DNA of 64,000 nt from NCBI RefSeq assembly GCF_023023025.1, contig NZ_CP095481.1, positions 186,001 through 250,000 on the forward strand, read 5' to 3'. The notes under the pieces are model-generated. The model saw only the letters and a program-made list of their open reading frames with translations, searched no databases and was not told the origin of the DNA. The first letter of the stretch is position 1, and the number at the start of each line of letters is the position of its first letter. Below are positions 26,374 to 35,254 of the stretch, one piece after another. Origin of the DNA: Amycolatopsis sp. WQ 127309 (GTDB lineage: Bacteria > Actinomycetota > Actinomycetes > Mycobacteriales > Pseudonocardiaceae). A program made the translations under genes and the position numbers.

Positions 26374-27825
26374 GTGGCAACGCGGAAGGATCGGGACCCG
26401 GTCGAGTACCCGTCAGCGCGCCTGTCGGCCACCCGTACCACGCTGGCCGAGCTCGCCCGGCTGGGCCGGTGGAGCGAAGCGAACAAGACCGTCCTCGACA
26501 CCCTGGGCCTGATCCAAGCGGGGCCGGCCGGGGTCACCGCGCCCGAGCTGGCCGGCCTGGTCTACATCGCCGGCGGTCCGCGGCCGGACCCGGCGCGCCG
26601 GATCGTGGGCGAACGCGTGGCCGTCCCGGACGAGCGGCCGGCCTCGATGCGCGCCCTGCTCCTGGTCAACCGGATCGGCGACCGGGACGAGGCGGTCGCC
26701 ACGGCGGAGGCCGTGCTCGCGTCGCCGGGGCGGCGGGAGGTCGGCACCTTCTGGCACGCGATCCTCACCCTGGTGTACTCGGACCGCGTCGACATCGCCC
26801 GGGACCACTGCGAACAAGCCGCGGAAGATCCGGCCTGGACGCAGACGCCGCGCTACCGGGACGCCCTCACGCTGCTGCGGGCCCGCCTGGCCTATCTCGA
26901 CGGCGAGCCGCTCGTCGCGGTCGGCCTGTTCTCGCGACTGCTCGCCGGGGGCGTCTTCCCCCAGCTGCACAGCCTGGCGGTGGCGTGGACCGTGGCCGCG
27001 CTGGTCGACTTCGGTGAGGTCGAGGACGCGACGGAGCTCCTCCACCAGCACGGTTTCGACGGCGTGCTGACCGACGCCGGCGACCGAGCCGAGCTGCTCT
27101 GGGCCCGTGGTCTCCTGCAAGAGGCGGCCGGCCGCCCGCAGGCGGCCTGCGAGGAGTTCCTGAGCTGCGGACGGGAACTGCTCAGGTGGGCGGTGATCAA
27201 CCCGGCGGTCATCCCGTGGCGCTCGGCGGCGGCCCGGTGCGCCCGCGCCGTCGACCGCACGGACCTCGCCGTGGCACTTGCCCGCGAGGAACTCATGGAA
27301 GCCCACCGCTGGGGCACCGCCTCCGCGGTCGGCAAGGCCCTGTGGGTCGACGCGCTGGTTTCCGAAGACCCCGCGACGGACGAGCTGCTGCGCACCGCTG
27401 CCGAGCTGCTGGAACAGAGCGGGGAGAAGTACGAAATCCGCCATGTGCTCTACACACTGGGATCGCGCCTGAACCTCGAGGGCCGGTTCGACGAGGGTGA
27501 GCAGGCCTTGCTCGGCGCGCGCGAGATCGCCCGGCAGACCGGCAACAAGTACTGCGTCGAGTGCATCGACGCCGTCCTCGAGCTCTGGCGCCCGGACGGG
27601 CCGTTCCGCAGCCTGAGCACGCAGGAATTCCGGGTGGCCCACCTGGCCCGCTCCGGGTTCAGCAACAAGGAGATCGCGGAGCGCATGCACGTCGCCTTGC
27701 GCACGGTGGAACTCTATCTGTCCACTGTGTACCGCAAGCTCGGGATCTCCCGTCGTAGTGGACTCGCTTCGACCATCATCCCACGCTGGGGCCTGTCCGA
27801 GCCGCTGAAGCACTACCGCATGTGA
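26374..27825 (+). CDS. LuxR-type transcriptional regulator with TPR-like sensor region
   Basis: Residues about 1-410 are helical TPR-like repeats, as in the C-terminal half of LAL/MalT regulators, but the N-terminal P-loop ATPase of those proteins is absent. Residues about 418-475 form a LuxR/GerE HTH (LSTQEFRVAHLARSGFSNKE, then IAERMHVALRTVELYLSTVY). The start is GTG at 26374. It lies at the left edge of the toxin and biosynthetic region and converges on the MIO-less lyase homologue with 16 bases between stops. It is the only dedicated regulator found near the biosynthetic locus, so it is a candidate activator; this is inference from position. Confidence 0.85.
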   Translation: MATRKDRDPVEYPSARLSATRTTLAELARLGRWSEANKTVLDTLGLIQAGPAGVTAPELAGLVYIAGGPRPDPARRIVGERVAVPDERPASMRALLLVNRIGDRDEAVATAEAVLASPGRREVGTFWHAILTLVYSDRVDIARDHCEQAAEDPAWTQTPRYRDALTLLRARLAYLDGEPLVAVGLFSRLLAGGVFPQLHSLAVAWTVAALVDFGEVEDATELLHQHGFDGVLTDAGDRAELLWARGLLQEAAGRPQAACEEFLSCGRELLRWAVINPAVIPWRSAAARCARAVDRTDLAVALAREELMEAHRWGTASAVGKALWVDALVSEDPATDELLRTAAELLEQSGEKYEIRHVLYTLGSRLNLEGRFDEGEQALLGAREIARQTGNKYCVECIDAVLELWRPDGPFRSLSTQEFRVAHLARSGFSNKEIAERMHVALRTVELYLSTVYRKLGISRRSGLASTIIPRWGLSEPLKHYRM

Positions 27826-27841
27826 GACGCCCCGGCCGGGC

Positions 27842-29365
27842 TCATTCCAGGGGACCAGTGACCTTTTCGCATTCCGCCAGCAGCGTTCCCGCTCTGATCA
27901 TTTCCCGCACGCTCCCGATGTCCGCGTGAAACGCGCGGTCGGCTTCGGCTGTGGGCACCGCCGCCCGGATGGTCCGGTGCATCGCCCCGGTCGCCGGACC
28001 GGGGCGATCAGGGACCAGGAAATCCAGTGCCTGCGCGGCGCACAACAGCTCGATGGCCACGACATAGTGCAGTTTGCCGGCCGCGCGGTACGCCTTCGTC
28101 GCCGCGAGGTAGGCGTTGCTCACCGCGTCCTCCTGATTCGCCGAAGTCGGGACGGTATCGGCGGACGCCGGCCAAGCGAGCGCGCGCAGTTCCATACACA
28201 GTGCGGCGGCGGTGTACTGGAGCATCATGTAGCCGTTGTGCAGCCCCGGCTGCGCGGCGAGGAACGCCGGAAGCCCGCTGAAGTGGCCGTTGACCATGCG
28301 GTCGGTCCGGCGCTCGGAGATCTTGGCCAGCACGGCCAGCGCGTTGACCACCGAATCGGCTTGCAGGCCGACGTAGGTGCCGTCGAAGTTGCCGCCCGTC
28401 AGCACCTCGCCGTCCTCGCCCTCGGGATAAATGACCGGGTTGTCGCCGACCGAGCAGAGCTCCTCGCAGACCACCTGCACGGCGTTCTTCAGCACGCGCC
28501 GCGCCGCGCCGTGCATTTGCGGCACAGCACGAAGACCGAGCGGGTCCTGCAGCCGGTTGCCCCGGTCCCGGGCGCAGATCACGCTGTTATGCAGCAGCCG
28601 GCTCAGATTGCGGGCCACACCATTCTGCTCCGCGTGTCGTTTCAAAGCGTGCAGCCGGGGATCCAACGCCCGGGTGTTCCCCTTGAGCGCTTCGAAGGAC
28701 ATGGCGGCGGCGAGGTCGCAGTGCCGTGCGACCCGGTCCGCGTCGTAGGCGGCAAGGGCTCCGATCGCCGTCACCGAGTGGGTTCCGTTAGTGAGCGCGA
28801 GCCCCTCCTTCGCGCCGAAGACCACCGGTTCGGCCCCCGTCCGGCGAAGCGCGTCCAGGCCACCGAGAAGTTCGCCGTCGACCGTGGCCTGGCCTTCGCC
28901 CATCAGCACCAGGGCCATGTGTGCCTCGGGCGCGAGGTACCCGACCGACCCCTCTCCCGGCACCCGAGGACACACTCCGGTGTTGAGCAGGTGCCGAATC
29001 AGGTCCAGGGTTTCCAGGCGTACCCCGGAAAAGCCCTTTCCCAACCCCACCAGCTCCATCAGCCAGATGGCGCGCACCACTTCCTCTTCGAGGCAGGCGC
29101 CGACCGAGACGGCGTGAGAACGCACGATGTTGCGCTGCAACTCGACGGCGTCATCCGCCGCGATCACTTCGGTGTAGTTGTCCCCGAAGCCGGTGGTCAC
29201 CCCGTAGATCAGCCGGTTCTCGAGCAAGAATCGCTCCACCAGCGAGCGGGACTTCCGTACCCGGTCCGCGTAGGACGGTGCGAACTCGACTCGCGCACCG
29301 TGCCGAGCGATCGCGACGAACCGGTCGAGCGTCAGATCGGTGTCCAGCACTACGGTGTCGGCCAT
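27842..29365 (-). CDS. HAL/PAL-family protein lacking the MIO-forming tripeptide
   Basis: The 507-residue sequence has the aromatic amino-acid lyase fold throughout: catalytic-type Tyr54 in YGVTTGFG, SHAVSVG, LALTNGTHS, SVGDNPVIYPEG, GGNFDGTYVGLQAD and NQEDAVS. The usual GSVGASGDLAPLAHM is replaced by GSVGYLAPEAHM (residues 139-150), so Ala-Ser-Gly, which cyclises to the electrophilic MIO cofactor, is absent, with Tyr143 in the gap. The usual YSLR tyrosine is also replaced (LGLRAVPQMHG). It cannot be a normal ammonia lyase. It may have another acid-base chemistry or a binding role. The ATG has GAGGAG upstream. Confidence 0.88.
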   Translation of the reverse strand: MADTVVLDTDLTLDRFVAIARHGARVEFAPSYADRVRKSRSLVERFLLENRLIYGVTTGFGDNYTEVIAADDAVELQRNIVRSHAVSVGACLEEEVVRAIWLMELVGLGKGFSGVRLETLDLIRHLLNTGVCPRVPGEGSVGYLAPEAHMALVLMGEGQATVDGELLGGLDALRRTGAEPVVFGAKEGLALTNGTHSVTAIGALAAYDADRVARHCDLAAAMSFEALKGNTRALDPRLHALKRHAEQNGVARNLSRLLHNSVICARDRGNRLQDPLGLRAVPQMHGAARRVLKNAVQVVCEELCSVGDNPVIYPEGEDGEVLTGGNFDGTYVGLQADSVVNALAVLAKISERRTDRMVNGHFSGLPAFLAAQPGLHNGYMMLQYTAAALCMELRALAWPASADTVPTSANQEDAVSNAYLAATKAYRAAGKLHYVVAIELLCAAQALDFLVPDRPGPATGAMHRTIRAAVPTAEADRAFHADIGSVREMIRAGTLLAECEKVTGPLE

Positions 29366-29656
29366 GGCTCCTCGTCATTCTGGTGTCGCGGCGTGATCAG
29401 TTTCGAGACGCCTCGCCGCGGGAAGTAGACCGCCCCGCACCCCGGCGGGGCGCCGGACGACGTGATCGATGTCCTTTCATGGCACCAGGTGTGCATGAAA
29501 GGTCCAGGTCGGGCTCGATCGACGCGGAGACCGGGCGGCGTCTGTCGTGCCTCAACGTGCAGGTTGCGTTGTCAGTTTTTCCCTTCCAGCTCATTTCGCG
29601 TCCTGCGGGAGAGAAGCTGAGGCTTCCTGGTTCCCTTATCTGCAAGGAGTTCGAGC

Positions 29657-30007
29657 GTGATGCGAAGGTTGGTCAAACTGACCGCAGTTGCCGGCACGGC
29701 CGCCGCGGCGGCCGTGCTCGTCCCCGGTGTCGCGGCCGCGGCCGGGGCGGGGCAGATCGATGTCTGCAACTACTCGAGCCACGGGGCGTACGTCAGTTTT
29801 CCCTGGCGCGACCACATGCGAAGCAGCACCGTCCCGTCGGGCAACATCTGTGTCCGCTTCGACTTCGGCGGCGACGGCTCCTGGGAACAGGTCGACGTGG
29901 TCTACGCCGACAACCCCGACCGCTACATCGGCTCTCTCGGCTACAGCGCCCCGCGTGGCGCCGAGGTCGCGGTGTACGACAACGACCAGTACTCCGTCCG
30001 GAACTGA
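29657..30007 (+). CDS. Small secreted protein (116 aa)
   Basis: An N-terminal signal peptide (basic MMRRLVK, Ala/Val core, cleavage after AAAA near residue 29) leads to a mature domain of about 87 residues rich in aromatic and acidic residues, with two Cys that could form one disulfide. I do not recognise the fold; the pattern suggests a compact beta protein. AAGGAG lies 7 bases before the GTG, and an ATG is the next codon. It precedes the toxin gene by about 230 bases on the same strand. Confidence 0.75.
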   Translation: MMRRLVKLTAVAGTAAAAAVLVPGVAAAAGAGQIDVCNYSSHGAYVSFPWRDHMRSSTVPSGNICVRFDFGGDGSWEQVDVVYADNPDRYIGSLGYSAPRGAEVAVYDNDQYSVRN

Positions 30008-30238
30008 TCTCGGGCCGGACGCAAGGTACGAGGTGGACGGACGCGTCAGCGTCCGTCCACCTCTGTCGTGGACCGATCGGGAAGGGCCGCCGACGAGCAG
30101 TCTGTTCGTGAGGGTTGTCCGGCTGATCGAGCAGGGTGCGGGCAACGACTGCTGCCGATTGCCGCTGCGTGCAGGACGATGCTGTGTGCTCGGAAGCGCC
30201 GAGGAACCGGGTCGCGGCCCGCGGTGACTCCGGCGGCG

Positions 30239-33200
30239 ATGGCGCACGTGCACTTGCTGAGGGGGGTGGTGTGGTTGTCGGACTGGATGTCGGATGCGGA
30301 GGTGGTGGGCCGGGTTCATGTGTTGCGGGGTTCGGGTGTCGCTGATTTGCCGGATGGTGTGCAGAATTTTTTGAAGGTGTTGGGTGCGCCGTGGCCGGAG
30401 GGTAATGGTGCTCGGTTGTATTCGTTGCGGGATTCGTGGGATGTGTGTGTGCGGTGGTTGGAGGAGTTGCTGGGGGTGGTGCGGGAGTTGTCGCCTGAGG
30501 TGGGTGCGGTGTTGGTGGGTGAGGTGGGGGAGTTTGTCGGTGGGTGGCTGGGTGGGGATGCGGTGTCGGGGTTGGAGGGTGGGATCACGGCGGGGCGTGA
30601 GTTGTCGAAGATGCTGACGAGGGGCGCGGCGGACACGGTCAAGGGCCAGATCGAGATGGTGGTGATGTCGCTGCTGGCGTTGGCGGCGATTGTGTCGTTG
30701 TTGTCGTCGGTGGTGGGTGCGTTGTTGGTGCCGGTGGTGGAGGCGGCGGCGCGGGTGGGGTTGTGGGCGTTGTTCCGGGAGTTGCTGGTGAGGTTGGGGT
30801 CGTTGTCGGTGGAGGCGGCGGTGGCGGGGGCGTCGGCGGCGATCAGGTCGGGTGCGGGGGCGGCGGCGGCGCGGTTGGGGGCGGTGACGTGGCGGGAGGT
30901 GGGTGGTGCGGTGGTGGTGACGGGGAAGCAGGCGGTGAAGTTCGGGGTGATGGGTGCGGGGTTGATGGGGGGTATGGATCTGGGGATTCAGGGGGTGCAG
31001 AAGGCGGCGGGTTTGCGGGATGAGGTGGATGTCAGGTCGGTGTTGTCGGCGGTGGAGGGGGGTTTTATCGGTGGGGCGACTGCGGGGGTGTTTCATGCGG
31101 CGGCGTTGGGGGGTGCGGTGGTGGGGCGGTCGGCGGTGGTGGCGGTGGCGGTGGCGGGGCGAGTTCCGCGGTATGTGTCGGCGGTGGGTGATGTGGTGTA
31201 TGCGGGTGGGCAGGTGGGGGCGGCGGTGGTGTCGGCGCCGTTGGTGAATGTGGTGACGGATTCTCCGGGGGCGTTGACGGCGGGTGTTTTGGGGGCGTTG
31301 AGCAGGTTTGGGGGTGGGCGTCGTGGGGGTGGGTCGGGTGGTGGTGATGTGGGGACGTTGGATGCGGCGTTGGCGGCGGTGGGTGGGGTGCGGCCGGTTC
31401 CGGTGGTGTCGGGTGTGGTGAAGGGTGACGTCAAGAGCGAGACCGGTGGTGGGGTCGAGGCGGGTGTTGCCGACGCTGCGGTGGGTGTGGAGGTGTCGCC
31501 GCCGCCGTATTCGGTGGTGCCGGTGGTTGAGCGGGGTGGGGACGTCGTCCTTCCGTCGTATGAGGACAGTCGGGTGGTGGTGGGTGGTCGGGGGTTGGGG
31601 GTGGTGTTTGGTGGGGTGGGTTTGTCTGGTGTGGATGGTGGTGGTGTTTCGGCGGGCACACCTCAGGGCGCCCTGGCCGTCACAGCCTCCCCGGGCGAGC
31701 ACGTTCCCGGCCCGCACTCCGCGGCGACGGCTGGTACGACGTTGTCGAAGGCCGCGGCGGGCGGGCCGGGAGCTTCGCCGGCTTACGGCACGAACGTACG
31801 GTCAGGACGGACAGCCGTGGCCGGCGTGGTCCCGGGTTCCGGCAAGACCGGCGATGCACTGTTCTCGGCTGAAGCACCAGAGGTCTCGGCCACTGCCGGA
31901 AAGCCGCTCGCCACAAGGGCGGTGGAGCCGGTCGGTCGTGGCGCGGTTCCACCGCGAACGCTGGAGCACTTCCTTTCCGAACCGCCGAAACACGCGCACA
32001 GCCAGGTCGCTGACGTCGTGGTGACGCGATCGGCCCGTACCGGCGACGGTCGAACCACAGCGGACTCGGATGTGGCGATCGGGTCCGCCGTCGCGTCCGG
32101 TACGCGGGATTCCGGTGGATTCACCGACGATACGGTCACAGAAGGCCGGGGTTCTCTTCGCGACGAGGAGGCCGGGTTGATGGTGGTGGAGTCACCGGCA
32201 GGCCCGGTGATCGCCGTTCCTCTGTCGCGTGAGGGCGGTCCTGCCGGTGTCGGGTTCGTGGCCCCTGCCGAGGCCGCCGCGTTGCGGGCCGCGGTGGCCC
32301 GCGGCCAGTTCCCGGCGGATGCCTTCGTGGTCGCCACACACCAGGCCGGCGGGGAGTTCGCTGTCTCCCGGCCTGAAGGTGGCGAAGCGAGACTGACCCC
32401 GGAGGCACTCGTCGCGACGATGTCCGGGTTGCCGACGCACCTGGCGGCGTGGAGCCGATGGTCCAAGGCGACGGTGGTCACGTGTGATCTCCGAGAGCCG
32501 ACCTGGCACCGGCTGCGGGACACCGCTCTCGCCGACCCGCGGCTGCGCAAGGTGGCGATGTCGCCGTACAGTCTGAACACTCAGGTCCGCTTGGCCGCTG
32601 ACGGGACGACACACACGGGCACGAACCTCCCTCCGGGCCCGCCCGGATCGGTTACTCTCGCTCCCCCGCCGGGGCCACGCTCCACCCCGGCGCCCACCCT
32701 GCTGCCTCCGGACGTACGGGCGGCCGTCGAGGACTGGCGGCCCGAGCCGGGCGGGCCACCGACGTTCAAGCACTTCCTCCTCGAAAACCACCACGCCACC
32801 AACGCCCAGCTCACCCCCAACGGAGCCGGAATCCTGCCGGCCTGGGGAACAGCTCTGCTGGAAGCCTGGATACTCGCCGCGGACAGCCACGGACCGGCAC
32901 GGCTCGCCGACAGCAGGCTCGCCGAGCTGTCCGGCGGTCTGATCACGCCCGCGACGATGAATACCTGGTTGCGGGAAGGCGGGCCCGACCTGCCACCCCC
33001 GGAGACGTTGACGGCCGTCGAGGACTGGCGGCCCGAGCCCGGCGGACCACCGACGTTCAAACACTTCCTCCTCGAAAACCACCACGCCGCCGAAGCGCAA
33101 CTCACCCCCAACGGAGCCGGGATGCTCCCGCCTTGGGGCAGGGCCCTGGTGGAAGCCTGGGTAATCGCCGCCGACCTACCGGGTCCGGCGCGGCTCACCG

Positions 33201-35254
33201 TTGACCGGACCTCGGAGCTTTCCGGTCACTTGATCAAACCCTCGACGGTGAGCATCTGGCGGAGAGACGCCGGGACCGCTCTGCCGGCCCCGGAGGCACT
33301 GGCGGAAGCCGGCCGTTGGCGGCCGGCGGCCGGTGGGCCGCAGACCTTCAAGGACTTCCTCCTGGAAAACCACCACGCGACCGAGGCGCAACTCACCCCC
33401 AACAAAGCCGGAGTTCTGCCGGCGTGGGGAAAGGCGCTGGCGACGGCGTGGGTGATCGACACCGACTCGCCGGGACCAGCACGTTTGATGGACGACGAGG
33501 TCACGAAGCGCTCCGGCGGCCTACTCAAGCAGTCGACCGTCGCCCGATGGCGGCGGACCGGGGAATTCGGATCGGCCTCACTGTCCCTGCCGACGGCCGA
33601 GTCGCTGGCGGAAGCCGAAGCCTGGCGCCCAGCCTCGGGGGGACCGCGGACGTTCAAAGCCTTCCTCCTCGAACACCACCACGCCACCGAAGCACAACTC
33701 ACCCCCAACGGAGCGGGAACGCTGTCGGTATGGGGGAAATCCCTGCTGAAGGCGTGGGTGATCGCCTCCGACGCACCGGGTCCGGGACGCCTGGCCAGCG
33801 ACAGGGTCGCGGAGCTGTCCGGTGACCTGGTCAAACGTGTGACGGTGAACACCTGGCGGCGCGATGCCGGGGCCAAACTGCCAAGCCGTGAGACACGGCA
33901 GGAAGTTCAGGGGTGGCGCCCGGCGGCAGACGGGCCCGCGACGTTCAAAGCCTTCCTGCTCGACAACAACTACGCCACCGAAGCACAACTCGTCGCCAAC
34001 GAATCGGAGCCGCTGCCGGCGTGGGGAAGGGCCCTGCTGAAGGCATGGGTGATCGCCTCCGACGCACCGGGGCCGGCACGCCTGAAAGACCACGACGTCG
34101 CGAAGCTGTCCGGTGGCCTGGTCAAGCCGAAAGCCGTGATCGCGTGGCGGCGGAGAGCCGCACCCGAGATCGCCCTGCCGGCCGCCGAGACGCTGGCGGA
34201 AGTCCAGAACTGGCGACCCGTCCCGGGTGGGCCACCGACATTCAAAGCCTTTCTCCTCGAAAACCACCACGCCACCGAAGCACAGCTCATCGCCAGCGGG
34301 CCGGGAGTTCTACCGGCATGGGGAAAAGCCCTGCTGGAGGCGTGGGTGATCGCCTCCGACGCACCAGGGCCGGCACGGCTGGTCGCCGAGAAGGTCGTGG
34401 AGCTGTCCGGCGGCCTGATCAAACGTGCCTCGGTGCAGTCCTGGCGGCGGCAAGCCGGGACCGCCCTGCCGCACGCGGAAGCACTGGCGGAAGTCGAAAA
34501 CTGGCGACCGGTCCCGGGCGGACCACCGACGTTCAAGCACTTCCTCCTCGAAAACCACCACGCCACCGAAGCACAACTCACCCCCAACACAACCGGGATC
34601 CTGCCGGCGTGGGGAAAAGCCCTGGTGGAAGCCTGGGTTGTCGCTTCCGGCACGCCGGGGCCGGCACGCCTGAACGCCGAGAAAGCCGCAGAGCTGTCCG
34701 GCGAGCTGATCAGACGTGTGACGGTGAACGTCTGGCGGCGGCAGGCTGACACCGCCCTGCCGCCGGTCGAGACGCTCGCCGAGGTCAAGGGCTGGCGCCC
34801 CCGCGGAAGGAAGGCCGGCCACGTTCAAGCAGTTCCTCCTCGAAAACCGCCACGCCACCAACGCCCAGCTCACCCCCAACGGAACCGGGATCCTGCCGGC
34901 GTGGGGAAAAGCGCTGGTGAAAGCGTGGGTGATCGACTCGGGGACGCCCGGACCGGCACGCCTGACCGTCGAAAGGGTCGCGGACCTGTCCGGTGGCCTG
35001 CTCTCCCTGGCCACGGCGGGCTCCTGGCGACGGCAAGCCGGGGCCCCGCTCCCGGCAGCGGGATCACACATCACGGCGCCGATCGACGCCCGCTTCGATG
35101 CCGATGCCTCACGAGACGCGTGGGCGACCGGCTCGGGAGCAGGCGGAATCGCCGCCCGTGGCCCACAGCCACCATCGCAGCGCGATGTGGCCGCGGAAGA
35201 CTCGGGCCGGATGGCCGGATGGCACCAGGAAGTCACCGCGATGCCGGCCGGTGA
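30239..35254 (+). CDS. Giant polymorphic-toxin-like protein, upstream frame (broken at 34798-34802)
   Basis: The gene begins a predicted exported effector; rejoined with the next entry it would encode about 2,224 residues. Residues about 1-140 resemble the WXG100-like/CpnT-type N-terminal module of actinobacterial toxins. Residues about 140-180 contain a strong hydrophobic pair of helices, and about 180-475 are Gly/Ala/Val-rich then Pro-rich. Up to about base 31660 codons are unusually rich in TTG, GTG and GGT; after that they become typical. Residues 833 to 1605 hold eight repeats of about 97 residues. The true frame ends at the C5 run near 34800 inside repeat 8; the remaining bases to 35254 are out of frame. 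ATG 30239 or GTG 30224 may be the start. Confidence 0.75.
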   Translation: MAHVHLLRGVVWLSDWMSDAEVVGRVHVLRGSGVADLPDGVQNFLKVLGAPWPEGNGARLYSLRDSWDVCVRWLEELLGVVRELSPEVGAVLVGEVGEFVGGWLGGDAVSGLEGGITAGRELSKMLTRGAADTVKGQIEMVVMSLLALAAIVSLLSSVVGALLVPVVEAAARVGLWALFRELLVRLGSLSVEAAVAGASAAIRSGAGAAAARLGAVTWREVGGAVVVTGKQAVKFGVMGAGLMGGMDLGIQGVQKAAGLRDEVDVRSVLSAVEGGFIGGATAGVFHAAALGGAVVGRSAVVAVAVAGRVPRYVSAVGDVVYAGGQVGAAVVSAPLVNVVTDSPGALTAGVLGALSRFGGGRRGGGSGGGDVGTLDAALAAVGGVRPVPVVSGVVKGDVKSETGGGVEAGVADAAVGVEVSPPPYSVVPVVERGGDVVLPSYEDSRVVVGGRGLGVVFGGVGLSGVDGGGVSAGTPQGALAVTASPGEHVPGPHSAATAGTTLSKAAAGGPGASPAYGTNVRSGRTAVAGVVPGSGKTGDALFSAEAPEVSATAGKPLATRAVEPVGRGAVPPRTLEHFLSEPPKHAHSQVADVVVTRSARTGDGRTTADSDVAIGSAVASGTRDSGGFTDDTVTEGRGSLRDEEAGLMVVESPAGPVIAVPLSREGGPAGVGFVAPAEAAALRAAVARGQFPADAFVVATHQAGGEFAVSRPEGGEARLTPEALVATMSGLPTHLAAWSRWSKATVVTCDLREPTWHRLRDTALADPRLRKVAMSPYSLNTQVRLAADGTTHTGTNLPPGPPGSVTLAPPPGPRSTPAPTLLPPDVRAAVEDWRPEPGGPPTFKHFLLENHHATNAQLTPNGAGILPAWGTALLEAWILAADSHGPARLADSRLAELSGGLITPATMNTWLREGGPDLPPPETLTAVEDWRPEPGGPPTFKHFLLENHHAAEAQLTPNGAGMLPPWGRALVEAWVIAADLPGPARLTVDRTSELSGHLIKPSTVSIWRRDAGTALPAPEALAEAGRWRPAAGGPQTFKDFLLENHHATEAQLTPNKAGVLPAWGKALATAWVIDTDSPGPARLMDDEVTKRSGGLLKQSTVARWRRTGEFGSASLSLPTAESLAEAEAWRPASGGPRTFKAFLLEHHHATEAQLTPNGAGTLSVWGKSLLKAWVIASDAPGPGRLASDRVAELSGDLVKRVTVNTWRRDAGAKLPSRETRQEVQGWRPAADGPATFKAFLLDNNYATEAQLVANESEPLPAWGRALLKAWVIASDAPGPARLKDHDVAKLSGGLVKPKAVIAWRRRAAPEIALPAAETLAEVQNWRPVPGGPPTFKAFLLENHHATEAQLIASGPGVLPAWGKALLEAWVIASDAPGPARLVAEKVVELSGGLIKRASVQSWRRQAGTALPHAEALAEVENWRPVPGGPPTFKHFLLENHHATEAQLTPNTTGILPAWGKALVEAWVVASGTPGPARLNAEKAAELSGELIRRVTVNVWRRQADTALPPVETLAEVKGWRPRGRKAGHVQAVPPRKPPRHQRPAHPQRNRDPAGVGKSAGESVGDRLGDARTGTPDRRKGRGPVRWPALPGHGGLLATASRGPAPGSGITHHGADRRPLRCRCLTRRVGDRLGSRRNRRPWPTATIAARCGRGRLGPDGRMAPGSHRDAGR
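32720..35055 (+). repeat. Eight tandem ~97-residue protein repeats with an HTH-like segment
   Basis: Repeat units begin at the Trp codons at 32735, 33026, 33317, 33623, 33914, 34211, 34502 and 34793, giving spacings of 291, 291, 306, 291, 297, 291 and 291 bases. The consensus runs WRPxxGGPxTFKxFLLENHH, then ATEAQLTPNGAGxLPAWGKA, then LLEAWVIASDxPGPARLxxx, then xVAELSGGLIKxxTVxxWRR and a linker with LPxxExL. The VAELSGG...TVxxWRR part looks like a helix-turn-helix. Repeats differ at many positions, so they are old or diversifying. Confidence 0.9.

Noticed and set aside
29636..31717. Open frame encoding a His/Arg/Pro/Thr-rich protein on the minus strand
   Set aside because: It is antisense to the TTG/GTG-rich part of the toxin gene; the unusual residue content simply mirrors that codon bias.
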